From: Phycisphaeraceae bacterium
GTDB lineage: Bacteria; Planctomycetota; Phycisphaerae; Phycisphaerales; Phycisphaeraceae
Direction of reading: 5' to 3'
Length of the DNA: 64,000 bases
NCBI GenBank assembly: GCA_040222855.1
Contig: JAVKCD010000025.1
Coordinates: 496,001-560,000, forward strand
The notes below the pieces were generated by a model. It saw only the letters and a program-made list of their open reading frames with translations, was not told the origin of the DNA and searched no databases. Shown here one piece after another: positions 9,715 through 18,774 of the stretch; within the stretch, counting starts at the first letter, position 1, and every line of letters begins with the position of its first letter. The position numbers were made by a program, and so were the translations under genes.

Positions 9715-10362
9715 ATGGGTCTCACGACACGGATGGTCGCTTGCTGCCTTGGCCTCATGATGCTCGCTTTAGTTGGATGCCAGCCTCCCTACCGCGTCCT
9801 CGAAGAGCGTGAGGCCCTCTACATCCAGAACCAGGAACTCCAGGACCAGCTCAACCAGGCTCGGACCGCTGTCGAAGTCTGCGAGCGTGATCGCTCCAAC
9901 CTCCTTGGCGAGATCGAGCGTCTCAAGCGTGAACTGGCTATGACGCCAACTACCGTGGTCCCCGCCAACGCTTTCGCCGGTATCGCTGGCATCGAAACCG
10001 AACAGAGCGACACCCAGATCAAGGTCCGCGTCCCCGGCGACGTACTCTTCGCCTCCGGTGCCATCGACCTCAAGAACGCCTCGAAGAGCACGCTGAACCA
10101 GATCGCCAGCGTCATCCAGCGTGAATACCCCAACCAGACGATCCGCGTCGAGGGACACACCGATACCGACCCGATCCGCAAGAGCAGTTGGAAGGACAAC
10201 CTCGAACTCAGCCTCGAGCGGTCCGCCGCCGTCCATCGCCACCTGCAGACCCAGGGCATCGACCCCAAGCGAATGTACGCAGCGGGCTTCGGCGAGTGGC
10301 GACCACAACCCACCAAGGACCGCAGCCGCCGCGTGACCATTGTCGTGGTCCTCGTCGAGTAG
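9715..10362 (+). CDS. OmpA/MotB-domain lipoprotein
   Basis: A 215-residue lipoprotein. The N-terminus is a signal peptide ending in the lipobox LVGC (Cys22), then a coiled-coil stretch (about 30-75), then an OmpA-like peptidoglycan-binding domain with VEGHTDTDP, LSLERSAAVHRHL and the RSRRVTIVV end. It probably tethers the outer membrane or a periplasmic complex to peptidoglycan. It resembles the Pal/YiaD class but is not assigned to a Tol-Pal system, since no tol genes are near. An AAGGA ribosome site precedes the ATG. It sits between the prepilin peptidase and hisH. Confidence 0.85.
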   Translation: MGLTTRMVACCLGLMMLALVGCQPPYRVLEEREALYIQNQELQDQLNQARTAVEVCERDRSNLLGEIERLKRELAMTPTTVVPANAFAGIAGIETEQSDTQIKVRVPGDVLFASGAIDLKNASKSTLNQIASVIQREYPNQTIRVEGHTDTDPIRKSSWKDNLELSLERSAAVHRHLQTQGIDPKRMYAAGFGEWRPQPTKDRSRRVTIVVVLVE

Positions 10363-10396
10363 CGGACGACCCGACCACAACCCACCGGAGATCGCC

Positions 10397-11050
10397 GTGC
10401 TCGGGATCGTCAACTATGGCATGGGCAACCTGCGCTCGGTCCAGAAGGCCATTGAACGCGTTGGCGGGAGCGCCGCCATCGTCGATAGCGCCGATGCCAT
10501 CTCCAGTTGTGATCGTTTGATCCTCCCAGGCGTCGGGGCCTTCGCCGACGCCATGGACCTGCTCCACCAGCGATCGCTGCTCCAGCCGGTTCTCGACTAC
10601 GCCCACTCAGGCCGCCCCTTCCTCGGCATCTGTCTCGGGATGCAGTTGATGCTCGATCACTCCGAGGAAACCATCTCGCCAACCGACACGCCGGTCGCTG
10701 GTCTCGGCCTCATCCCCGGGTCGGTCCGCCGATTCCAGTTCTCTCCAGGACCCGATGGCCGCACGCCCAAAGTCCCCCACATGGGCTGGAATGCCATCAA
10801 CCCCCTCCGAGAACACCTCTTGACCGATGGAATCGAACACGGCGACCACGCCTACTTCGTCCACGGCTTTTTCTGCGATCCCACAAACGACGCCGACCGC
10901 CTCGCCAGCACCGACTACAGCGGGGACTTCTGCAGCATGATCGCTCGCGGCAACCTCCTGGGCTGCCAGTTCCACCCCGAGAAATCCCAAGCCGTTGGCC
11001 TGCGCATCCTCGCCAACTTCCTGTCCTTCACCCCCCAGAACCCATCATGA
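10397..11050 (+). CDS. hisH: Imidazole glycerol phosphate synthase subunit HisH
   Basis: Glutaminase subunit of IGP synthase, delivering ammonia to HisF in histidine synthesis. The 217-residue product has IVNYGMGNLRSVQ at the N-terminus, nucleophile Cys79 in FLGICLGMQ, HMGWN, and CQFHPEKSQ with the catalytic His and Glu. The GTG start at 10397 is supported by GGAG seven bases upstream; the longer opening reads back into the OmpA gene. hisF is not in the window. The stop overlaps the next ATG (ATGA), so the DUF89 protein is translationally coupled. Confidence 0.94.
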   Translation: MLGIVNYGMGNLRSVQKAIERVGGSAAIVDSADAISSCDRLILPGVGAFADAMDLLHQRSLLQPVLDYAHSGRPFLGICLGMQLMLDHSEETISPTDTPVAGLGLIPGSVRRFQFSPGPDGRTPKVPHMGWNAINPLREHLLTDGIEHGDHAYFVHGFFCDPTNDADRLASTDYSGDFCSMIARGNLLGCQFHPEKSQAVGLRILANFLSFTPQNPS

Positions 11051-12189
11051 TCACGACCGCCAACCCCTGTTACGCCCCCATTGGCCAAGACTCTGCTGAC
11101 CCGATCACCCACCATCAGGCCTTCCCACTCCTCGCCGATGCCAGCAGTTACAACGCCTGCCTCTGGGACCTTCGCCACCTCGAAAACCCGCGCGCCTACT
11201 GGCTCGACTTGTTTCGCCGCCACTTCGCATCGCTGCTCGATCATGCCCGCAGCGAACGGCTCGAATCCGGTGAGCCACCCGATCAGGTCGAAGGACGTTG
11301 CCGACAAGCCAGCACCCACTTCCTCGCCTGGCTCGATCACGCCGAAGACAGCCCGTCACACTTTGATCGCCTCGATGTCCTGACCATCTGCTGGGCCCGC
11401 GAGCGAGCGCTCCGCGCCGCCTGCATCCCCGACCCCTACCGACTAGCTAAAGCCGAACAGACCGCCGCCGCTCTGATTCATCTCCCCGGCTGGCTCACCG
11501 AACTCGACGCCATGGACCGGGATGACAAATGGCTCAGCCTCCTCCGTGGCGTCTTCGCAGGCAACCTCTTCGACCTCGGCGCGACCAAGACCCTCGATAT
11601 GTACGCCGATGGCTCGGCCCCAGATTTCCACACGACACTGAACAACCTCAAGCCTCGCCCCTGGTTCATCGATGACGGAGACGCTTTCCTCGCCCGCTGG
11701 GCCGGTCGCCGTTTCCGTGAGGCGATCCTCTTTGTCGATAACGCCGGCCCGGATGTCACACTCGGCATGATCCCGCTGGCCCGTGAGCTGGCCCGCTACG
11801 GCCGCGTCATCCTCTCGGCCAACTCGGCCCCCTCTCTCAATGACATCACCCACGCGGAGCTTCTGCCTCTACTCGATCAAGTCGCCCGGCTCGACCCAAC
11901 GATCGCCGAGCAACGCGCCAGCGACCGCCTCGTCGCCATCCCCTCGGGCAACTGGGCCCCGCTGATGGACCTAACCCGCATGGCCCCCGATCTCTGCGCC
12001 GCCGCTGACCGGGGCACCGACCTGGTCATCCTCGAGGGCATGGGCCGGGGTATCGAGTCCAACCACGAGGCCCAACTCACCTGCGACACCCTCAAAATCG
12101 CCATGATCAAGGACGAAGGCGTCGCCGAAGCCCAGGGGGCCTCCCTCTTCGATCTGGTCTGCCGATTCGACCCTGCTCCAGATAAATAA
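11047..12189 (+). CDS. DUF89/ARMT1-like metal-dependent phosphatase
   Basis: A 380-residue protein of the damage-control phosphatase family (DUF89, as in the C-terminal part of human PANK4). Family members remove phosphate from damaged or overflow metabolites such as oxidised phosphopantetheine or sugar phosphates. Motifs visible: FAGNLFDLGA, FVDNAGPDVTLGMIPLAREL with the metal-binding Asp-Asn, LSANSAPSLNDITHAEL, and the C-terminal LEGMGRGIESN. The four-base overlap with hisH couples the two genes; whether the substrate is a histidine-pathway or nucleotide intermediate is unknown. Confidence 0.8.
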   Translation: MITTANPCYAPIGQDSADPITHHQAFPLLADASSYNACLWDLRHLENPRAYWLDLFRRHFASLLDHARSERLESGEPPDQVEGRCRQASTHFLAWLDHAEDSPSHFDRLDVLTICWARERALRAACIPDPYRLAKAEQTAAALIHLPGWLTELDAMDRDDKWLSLLRGVFAGNLFDLGATKTLDMYADGSAPDFHTTLNNLKPRPWFIDDGDAFLARWAGRRFREAILFVDNAGPDVTLGMIPLARELARYGRVILSANSAPSLNDITHAELLPLLDQVARLDPTIAEQRASDRLVAIPSGNWAPLMDLTRMAPDLCAAADRGTDLVILEGMGRGIESNHEAQLTCDTLKIAMIKDEGVAEAQGASLFDLVCRFDPAPDK

Positions 12190-12252
12190 TCTGTAGACAA
12201 GCATTTCCCCGAACTCCCTGCAATACTAAAGCAGTTCAGCCGTTGGAGACCC

Positions 12253-12846
12253 ATGACTTTGCGCGATCCCCGCACCCGTGCCTTTACCCTCATCGAACTC
12301 CTGGTGGTGATCTCTATCATCGCCATCCTCATCGGCATCCTCCTCCCGGCCCTCTCCGGCGTCCGCCAAGCCGCCATCGCCCTGGCCTGCAAATCCAACC
12401 TCCGCCAGATCGGGCTGGTCATGAACATGTATCTCGATCAGAACGCCCAGGTCTTCCCCGCAGCCCGGTACATGCCCGAGCCATTCCTGTCCGGAGCATC
12501 GACGCCCATCTACGACTTCTTCCAGGCCTATCTCCCCGATGAGCAAAACAACGAAGGCGGGGTCTACTGGTGTCCCGCCGACGACATCGTCGCGCCGCTT
12601 GCCAGCATCAGCTACGACTACAACTCCGGCCTCGGCAACCGAAAACTCGAAGATTCCTGGTACATGAGACGCCTCCGGTTCGACCCTAGCGAAGTCTGGA
12701 TCCTCAAAGATTTCGACGGCGGGAGCATGGCGTTATCGGATAACACCAATCTAGAAGTCCCCTTCTTCCACCGCAGCCGCAACGCCTACTGGGCTGATGG
12801 CCACGTCGCCGACCTCGAAACCAACTATGGAACCGTGAGAAACTAA
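12253..12846 (+). CDS. Pseudopilin-like protein with H-X8-DG tail
   Basis: A 197-residue secreted protein with a type IV pilin-like N-terminus: short basic leader then [25 protein letters not shown], cut by prepilin peptidase before Phe with Glu at position 5 of the mature helix. The globular part has CKSNLRQIG and YWCPAD, and ends in [13 protein letters not shown], close to the H-X9-DG motif found on large paralogous families in Planctomycetota, here with eight residues between His and Asp-Gly. Usual members have the DUF1559 fold; function is unknown. GGAG lies before the ATG. The matching peptidase is at 8519-9661. Confidence 0.85.
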   Translation: MTLRDPRTRAFTLIELLVVISIIAILIGILLPALSGVRQAAIALACKSNLRQIGLVMNMYLDQNAQVFPAARYMPEPFLSGASTPIYDFFQAYLPDEQNNEGGVYWCPADDIVAPLASISYDYNSGLGNRKLEDSWYMRRLRFDPSEVWILKDFDGGSMALSDNTNLEVPFFHRSRNAYWADGHVADLETNYGTVRN

Positions 12847-12874
12847 CCGGCCCGCGCCCACAGGAGATGTCCCG

Positions 12875-13480
12875 ATGGAATCACTCAAGCACATGGACCC
12901 CAAGAAAAAAGCCATCCTCGCCTCCGGCCTGGGCGTTCTGGCCATCGTCGTCGTCAGCTTAGGCGGGTACCTCTACTGGGCCAACCAACTCCCCGCCATG
13001 CCGGAGACCGCTGACGATGTCGTCGCCCTGCTCTCCGACTCCCGATTCGACAACCTCCCGCCCGAGAGACGCGAAGCCTACGTCCAGCGGATGTTCGACA
13101 TCCGTTCCACCCTCGACGAAGACGAGCGAAGCAGACTCTTCGACACCATGCGTGACAACGACATCGCCCGCGACAACATGCGTGCACTCATGGAACAGAC
13201 GATGGTCTCCAACGCCCGCGCCTTCGCCCGTGCGTCAGAAGATGAACGCCAGGTGATCCTCACCAATGTTTCCCAGATGTTCCAGGGCATGCGCCCACCC
13301 GGACAACGAGGTGACGGTGGCCAACGACCCGAAGGGGGAGACCGTGATAGCCGACGTGAGCGTATGCAGGAACGCATCATGGATCGCGCCGCCTCCGGCA
13401 ACCCCCAGGACTCCGCCATGATCCGCGAGTTCTTCACGGCGCTCCGTCAGCAACGTGAGCAGCAGCGCAACAACGGCTAA
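12875..13480 (+). CDS. Membrane-anchored protein of unknown function
   Basis: Not recognised. The 201-residue product has a short cytoplasmic N-terminus, one transmembrane helix (about 13-35, AILASGLGVLAIVVVSLGGYLYW) and a helical, highly charged periplasmic part with repeated Arg/Glu/Asp clusters and a Gly-Gln-Arg-rich segment near 145-160. The helical part (LPPERREAYVQRM, DEDERSRLFDTM) is reminiscent of periplasmic Spy/CpxP-type or helical-bundle proteins, but this is weak. An AGGAG ribosome site precedes the ATG. It lies 28 bases after the pseudopilin-like gene and may share its transcript. Confidence 0.7.
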   Translation: MESLKHMDPKKKAILASGLGVLAIVVVSLGGYLYWANQLPAMPETADDVVALLSDSRFDNLPPERREAYVQRMFDIRSTLDEDERSRLFDTMRDNDIARDNMRALMEQTMVSNARAFARASEDERQVILTNVSQMFQGMRPPGQRGDGGQRPEGGDRDSRRERMQERIMDRAASGNPQDSAMIREFFTALRQQREQQRNNG

Positions 13481-13481
13481 G

Positions 13482-14420
13482 TTACGAACCCAACCCGGCC
13501 TCGCGCTCAATCAGTTCCAGCAACGACGCACGCAGCTTCGCGGTCACAGGACCGATCCTCCCGCCCCCGATCTCCTGACGCTCGATCTTCGTGACAGGCA
13601 GTAGCTGCCAGCCCGAGTTGGTCAGGAACACCTCGTCGGCGTCCAGCAGATCGTCGATCGTCAGCATCCGCTTATGAGCCTCGATCCCCTCAGCCGCGGC
13701 AGACTCCAACACCGCCGCCCGCGTCACGCCGGGCAGCACCGGCGATCCGAGCGATCCCTGCACCTCCTCGCCCCGAGCGATCGGCGTCGACACCACACCA
13801 TCCTTCACTAGAAACAGGTTGCTGATGGACCCCGATGCCAGGTGATTGGTGACACTCAGCCAGATCGCCTCCCCAGCCCCCGCCGCTGCCGCCTGACGGA
13901 GCGTTCGCAGCCTCTGCCAGTAGTTCAACGTCTTGTGCCCCGCTGTCGGGTCCAGCGGATTGGCGTGCGATGGAGAGATCAGCGCCATCACACCCTCCTC
14001 GAAATACCTTGGGTCGTACTCCGTCGCTGGCGTCGGCTGAATCGCCAGCGTCGGCATCGGCCGAACCGGCTCGCCACGACCCGGCAGCAGACTCACAGGC
14101 CCCGCCGTCAGCGTCAGTCGTAGCCGAGCCTCGCGCAGGTGATTGTGCTTAATCGTCTGATCAATCGCCTCGGCCAGCGAACCCGTGTCCAGCCCATCCA
14201 CCAGCCCCAACTCACGAGCAGAGACTTCCAGCCGTTCCAGATGAGCCCCCGCCCGGAACGCCGCCCCGTGACGCACCGCCAAAGTCTCAAAAAGGCCGAT
14301 CCCGTGCTGGAAACCGGCGTCATCGAGCCGCACCACGGCTTCCTCCGGCTCCACAAACCGACCCTGCAGGAAAACCCGCCAGGTCACCCCATCCGATCCG
14401 CTTTCCACAGGCTCGACCAC
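13482..14420 (-). CDS. Class IV PLP aminotransferase (branched-chain or ADC-lyase type)
   Basis: A 312-residue fold-type IV PLP enzyme. Seen: [14 protein letters not shown] near the N-terminus, the PLP lysine in [22 protein letters not shown] and a [15 protein letters not shown] strand near the end. The family includes branched-chain aminotransferase (IlvE), D-amino-acid transaminase and aminodeoxychorismate lyase (PabC). The length and FETLAV pattern fit PabC or IlvE equally and the sequence alone does not decide. The GTG start has GGAG seven bases upstream. It converges on the gene at 12875 with one base between the stops, and diverges from rpmE. Confidence 0.8.
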   Translation of the reverse strand: MVEPVESGSDGVTWRVFLQGRFVEPEEAVVRLDDAGFQHGIGLFETLAVRHGAAFRAGAHLERLEVSARELGLVDGLDTGSLAEAIDQTIKHNHLREARLRLTLTAGPVSLLPGRGEPVRPMPTLAIQPTPATEYDPRYFEEGVMALISPSHANPLDPTAGHKTLNYWQRLRTLRQAAAAGAGEAIWLSVTNHLASGSISNLFLVKDGVVSTPIARGEEVQGSLGSPVLPGVTRAAVLESAAAEGIEAHKRMLTIDDLLDADEVFLTNSGWQLLPVTKIERQEIGGGRIGPVTAKLRASLLELIEREAGLGS

Positions 14421-14423
14421 GAT

Positions 14424-14452
14424 TTGGCTCCCAAACTGTCTTAGGCTACACT
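14424..14452 (+). promoter_or_regulatory. Probable promoter of rpmE
   Basis: TTGGCT, a 17-base spacer and TACACT, followed about 35 bases later by the rpmE ATG. Four of six bases match the consensus in each box. Confidence 0.45.
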
Positions 14453-14487
14453 ACTCGGCTCGACCGGTGGGGGCCAGGAGCACGCTT

Positions 14488-14751
14488 ATGAAGAAGGACA
14501 TCCATCCAACCTACCGTCCCGTCGTCTTTGAAGACGTGTCGGCTGGTCTGCGTTTCATCACTCGCTCGACCATCCCCGCCAAAGACACAACCAAGTGGGA
14601 GGATGGCAAAGAGTATCCCCTCGTCAAGGTTGATATCTCCAGCGCCTCACACCCCTTCTTCACCGGCAAGCAGAAGTTCGTCGATACCGCAGGCCGCGTT
14701 GAAAAGTTCCAGCGCAAGTTCGCTGGCGGCTACTTCGATAAGAAGAAATAA
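14488..14751 (+). CDS. rpmE2: Ribosomal protein L31, type B
   Basis: An 87-residue 50S protein. It starts [16 protein letters not shown] and has [25 protein letters not shown], the L31 signature. The zinc-binding Cys pairs of the C+ form are absent, which marks it as the zinc-independent type B (C-) form; bacteria with both forms use this one under zinc limitation, but whether this genome has a second copy is not visible. AGGAG lies eight bases before the ATG at 14488. prfA follows 33 bases later, the common rpmE-prfA pairing. Confidence 0.95.
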   Translation: MKKDIHPTYRPVVFEDVSAGLRFITRSTIPAKDTTKWEDGKEYPLVKVDISSASHPFFTGKQKFVDTAGRVEKFQRKFAGGYFDKKK

Positions 14752-14784
14752 TCCCACCCACCCCCGCACGCCGGCCCCAAACCC

Positions 14785-15867
14785 ATGGCCGACCTCCATC
14801 AGCGGATCCTGGAGAAACTCGACGCCCTGCGCGACGAGTTCAACCAGATCAATCAGCAACTCGAATCCCCCGAGGTCATCACCGACCACGAGAAGGTACG
14901 CACGCTCTCCGTGCGCCGTGCCGCGCTCACACCGATCGCCGAGCGCTACAACACCTGGCTCGAACTCACGAACCAAGGTGATGAACACCAAAGCCTGATC
15001 GACGACAACGCCGACGCCGACCTCGTCGAACTCGCCCGCGAAGAGCTCCCCGCCCTCCGTGAGCAGGCCGAAGCCCTCCTGACCGAGATCAGCCACGAAC
15101 TCGTCACGGCAGATGACCGATCCGTCGCCTCGGTCATCCTGGAAATCCGTGCCGGCACGGGCGGCGACGAGGCCGCGCTTTGGGCTGGCGACCTCCTCGA
15201 GATGTATCAGAGCTACGCCCGCAATCACCGCTGGAAGCTCGAGCCCATGAGCTTCACGCCCGGCGAGCAAGGCGGGATTCGCGCCGCCGTCCTCTCGGTC
15301 CGCGGCGAGGGTGTCTGGCAGGGCCTTGGCTACGAAGGCGGGGTTCACTGCGTCAAACGAGTCCCCGCGACCGAGACTCAGGGCCGCGTTCACACCTCCA
15401 CGGCCACGGTCGCTGTCCTCCCCGAGCCTGAAGCCGTCGAGGTCCAGATCAACCCCGAGGATGTCGATGTCCACGTCACCACGGCCCAGGGTCCCGGCGG
15501 GCAGAACGTCAACAAGGTCGCCACCGCCGTCCACATCATCCACAAGCCCACCGGCATCGAGGTCCGGATGCAGGAATCCAAGAGCCAGCAGCAGAACCGC
15601 GACCGAGCCTGGCAGATTCTTCGGGCTCGCCTCTTCCAGCACGCCAAGGATCAGATCGACGCCGCCCGCGCAGAATCCCGATCGGCCATGATCGGTACCG
15701 GCGCCCGCTCCGAGCGCATCCGCACCTACCGCTACAAGGACAACATCGCCGTCGATCACCGTCTCAGCGCGTCGTTCAACCTCCAGACCGTCCTCGCTGG
15801 CGGACTGGACGACATCATCGAGGGCCTGATCGCCGAAGACCGAGCCCTACGCCTCGCCAACCTCTGA
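14785..15867 (+). CDS. prfA: Peptide chain release factor 1
   Basis: RF1 reads UAA and UAG and triggers peptide release on the ribosome. The 360-residue product has the GTGGDEAALWAGDL domain-2 motif, the anticodon-like PAT at 194-196 in KRVPATETQGR (diagnostic of RF1 rather than RF2) and the catalytic GGQ at 238-240 in GPGGQNVNK. The C-terminal ERIRTYRYKDN and HRLSASFNLQTVL are typical. It lies directly downstream of rpmE2. Confidence 0.96.
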   Translation: MADLHQRILEKLDALRDEFNQINQQLESPEVITDHEKVRTLSVRRAALTPIAERYNTWLELTNQGDEHQSLIDDNADADLVELAREELPALREQAEALLTEISHELVTADDRSVASVILEIRAGTGGDEAALWAGDLLEMYQSYARNHRWKLEPMSFTPGEQGGIRAAVLSVRGEGVWQGLGYEGGVHCVKRVPATETQGRVHTSTATVAVLPEPEAVEVQINPEDVDVHVTTAQGPGGQNVNKVATAVHIIHKPTGIEVRMQESKSQQQNRDRAWQILRARLFQHAKDQIDAARAESRSAMIGTGARSERIRTYRYKDNIAVDHRLSASFNLQTVLAGGLDDIIEGLIAEDRALRLANL

Positions 15868-15918
15868 CAGACCCCCGTTTCCTCACCCCCGGCCAGCTCA
15901 AAACCCGATAACAACCCC

Positions 15919-18714
15919 GTGAAGCACTCCTTCCCCGGCTGTCCCTGCGCCGCCCGGCTCCTGACGCTCATCCTCGGCGTCTTGCTGATCCTGCCGACGT
16001 TTTCTCTCGCGCAGGAACGTGAGCAGGTCCTGGTCAGCCCGAAGCGACTCGTCCATCACTTCGATTTCGAGGACACCAACGAACAGGGCATCAAGATCGG
16101 CAGCAGTTACCCGCTGCCCAAGCACTGGTACGCCGTTGGCCGCGATCCCCTCAACCCCGACCCCAACTTCCTGAATCTCCCAGTCCACGCTGATCTAATC
16201 GCCCGCGAGCGCTATCCTTCCTACACCCACGTCGGCTTCGATGACAGCCAGACGTATTCCGGCGACTATGCCCTGCACCTAGCGCTCGATGGCGGGAACG
16301 CCGCCGCCTTCCTGCAGGTCGGCGCACTGCCCGTTCTCACCCGCAGCGATTATCTGATTACCGCCCGATTCCGCACCGAGAAGCTCAGAGGTGCCCGCGC
16401 CGCGATCCGATCTTACTTCGTCAACAGACAAGGCGAGCGGATTGCCGACAGCGAACGCAGCACCGGTCCGATCCGATCCGAGAACGGCTGGTCGGCCGTC
16501 TCCATCAAGCTCATCGGCAACTACCCCGAGGCCGCATGGATCGGTCTCGAAGTCGAACTCCTCCAGCCCACCGACTCTCCCGACAACCCTCTGGGCACCC
16601 AGCAGATCGTGCTCCAGGACCTCGATGCCAAACTCTGGGTTGATGACATCGGCGTCTGGCTTCTGCCACACGTCGAGATCGGCACGCAGGACCCGACCAA
16701 CCTGATCGTCTCGCCACAGCAACCCACCATCAACGCCACGGTCCGTGACCTCACCGGACAACTCCTCCGCGTCGAGATCAATCTCTACGACCATAATCGC
16801 ACCCGCGTCGAGCAGCGAACCTGGCTCGTTGGCGACGGATCGGCGGACACCTGGGACTGGACCCCGCAACTCCCCGGCTTCGGCTGGTACCTCGTCGAAC
16901 TCGCCGTGTTCGAGACTGAAGGCGACTACGCTGGCAACCAGCCCCTCGCTCGGTCCATCGGTGCCCTGGCTTACATGCCCAACCACCGCCTGCGCATCGC
17001 ACCCGATCTCGAACGCTTCACGCTTATCGCCGAGCGCATGCCGCCGATCGAGGAGCGACTGATCCCGAGCCTCCTCGAGCGAACCGGTCTCCGTTCCGTA
17101 GTGCTATCCGTATGGAACCGTGAGACCACCCTCGAAACCCTCAACGCCGAGCAGCACCACCTCGAAAACCTGCTCCGCACCATCATGGGAGACAACCGTT
17201 CGGTCGCTCTATCGTTCAGCCCGGTCCCGACGGCGCTGGCGCAGACGCCCGGCATCGAAACCACCAGCCCGATGACGCTGCTCCAGACCGATGAGGAACT
17301 CTGGCAACCCTTCGTCGCCCCCGTCATGCTCCGCCACGGCCAACGCATCAAGCAATGGCACCTAGGCGTGCTCGACGCCAACGAACCGTTCTTTATCGAA
17401 CGACTCAGCGACACCACAAGACGCATCACCGACCGGCTTCGCCGCCTGAGCCCCTCGCCCCGGCTCCACCTGCCCTGGCGAATCGATCAGGCTCGCCGCG
17501 ATGACATGCCGTCGAACATCGCCTACACGATCGAAGTCCCCGCCAGCATCCAGCCCGAGTCTGTCGAAGGCTATCTCGAATCCTGGATGTCCCCGCCTCT
17601 GATGCACAGCCTCCGCCTGGTCGAGTCCAACGCCCAGAACTACCCGCACGCCCAGCGACTCGCCTCCCTCGCTCGCCGCATGGTTATGGGTTGGGTCGCT
17701 GGCGCTGAGGGTCTAAGCATCGACCGCCCGTGGACTACCGGCTTCGAGCGCCGGCTGGCGATCCTACCCGACCCTCTGCTCCCGGCCTTTGCCAACATCG
17801 CCCAACTCCTCGCCGAGCGTCGTTACATCACCCGACTCGACCTGGGCGAGCAACGCAGAGCCATTGTCTTTGATGGCTCGCCCGGATCACTGATGGTCCT
17901 CTGGGACGGCGCGAGCGAACCCTCAGACCTCGATATGTACCTCGGTATCAACCCCAAAGCCTCTGACATCTGGGGCAACGCCTCCAGCGTCCCGACCATC
18001 GACCGCAAGCACAGCCTGACCCTCAATGAGATCCCGATCTTTGTGGAAGGCATCGATGTCCAACTCGCCCGCCTCCGCGCCTCGTTCACAATCGACGATC
18101 CCTTCATCCCATCGACTCAGGTCGTCCATCGCAGGACCATCAGCCTCATCAACCCCTTCAGCGTCACCATGCAGGGCCGACTGACCTTCACCGGTCCGGA
18201 GAACTGGCGCATCGAGCCCGTCCAGCACGACTTCACCCTCGACCCGGGCGGAACCCTCGAACTGCCCATCGGCCTCTCCTTCCCGATCCAGGAAATCGCC
18301 GGTTCCAAGGTGCTGGTGGCCCACGCGGTGTTCACCTCGAACCGAACCTACGACGTGGACCTCACTCTGCCTCTGGAACTCGGTCTCCGCGACCTCCATG
18401 TCAACTCCTCGCTGTCACTGGTCCGCAACGATGAGGGCGGGCTCGACGCCGTCGCCATTATGGTGGTGACCAATCAGGCCGAAGAATCACGTTCGTTCTA
18501 CGGATTCGCCACCATGCGCGACCGCCGCGGGCTTGAGCGCATCATCGCGCGGCTCAACCCCGGCCAGACAGTCATCGAACGCTTCCGTTTCTCCGACGTA
18601 GGCGACGTGATCGAGACCACGCCGATCCGACTCGGCGTGCGTGAAGCCCGCGGCCCCGCGATGCTCAACAAACGACTCAGCTTCAACGACGCGTTTGAAT
18701 CCACCGGTCGCTGA
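15919..18714 (+). CDS. Large secreted protein, carbohydrate-binding-like (931 aa)
   Basis: Unrecognised exported protein. A signal peptide (LLTLILGVLLILPTFSLAQ) is followed by a beta-sandwich region (about 40-260) that begins HHFDFEDT and contains YSGDYALHLALDGG, a pattern common in carbohydrate-binding modules. A central alpha/beta region (about 350-640) contains LGVLDANEPFFIERL and LHLPWRI and could be a degenerate TIM barrel. A C-terminal part has NPFSVTMQGRLTFTGPENW and DPGGTLELPIGLSFP, like the NEW3/NPCBM-associated domains of bacterial glycosidases. No catalytic pair can be assigned. It uses a GTG start, 52 bases after prfA. Confidence 0.75.
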   Translation: MKHSFPGCPCAARLLTLILGVLLILPTFSLAQEREQVLVSPKRLVHHFDFEDTNEQGIKIGSSYPLPKHWYAVGRDPLNPDPNFLNLPVHADLIARERYPSYTHVGFDDSQTYSGDYALHLALDGGNAAAFLQVGALPVLTRSDYLITARFRTEKLRGARAAIRSYFVNRQGERIADSERSTGPIRSENGWSAVSIKLIGNYPEAAWIGLEVELLQPTDSPDNPLGTQQIVLQDLDAKLWVDDIGVWLLPHVEIGTQDPTNLIVSPQQPTINATVRDLTGQLLRVEINLYDHNRTRVEQRTWLVGDGSADTWDWTPQLPGFGWYLVELAVFETEGDYAGNQPLARSIGALAYMPNHRLRIAPDLERFTLIAERMPPIEERLIPSLLERTGLRSVVLSVWNRETTLETLNAEQHHLENLLRTIMGDNRSVALSFSPVPTALAQTPGIETTSPMTLLQTDEELWQPFVAPVMLRHGQRIKQWHLGVLDANEPFFIERLSDTTRRITDRLRRLSPSPRLHLPWRIDQARRDDMPSNIAYTIEVPASIQPESVEGYLESWMSPPLMHSLRLVESNAQNYPHAQRLASLARRMVMGWVAGAEGLSIDRPWTTGFERRLAILPDPLLPAFANIAQLLAERRYITRLDLGEQRRAIVFDGSPGSLMVLWDGASEPSDLDMYLGINPKASDIWGNASSVPTIDRKHSLTLNEIPIFVEGIDVQLARLRASFTIDDPFIPSTQVVHRRTISLINPFSVTMQGRLTFTGPENWRIEPVQHDFTLDPGGTLELPIGLSFPIQEIAGSKVLVAHAVFTSNRTYDVDLTLPLELGLRDLHVNSSLSLVRNDEGGLDAVAIMVVTNQAEESRSFYGFATMRDRRGLERIIARLNPGQTVIERFRFSDVGDVIETTPIRLGVREARGPAMLNKRLSFNDAFESTGR

Positions 18715-18774
18715 GATTCAGCACACTCATAAACCCGCGATGGTAGGAATCAAGGAACCGGTGTGTGTGGGGGA

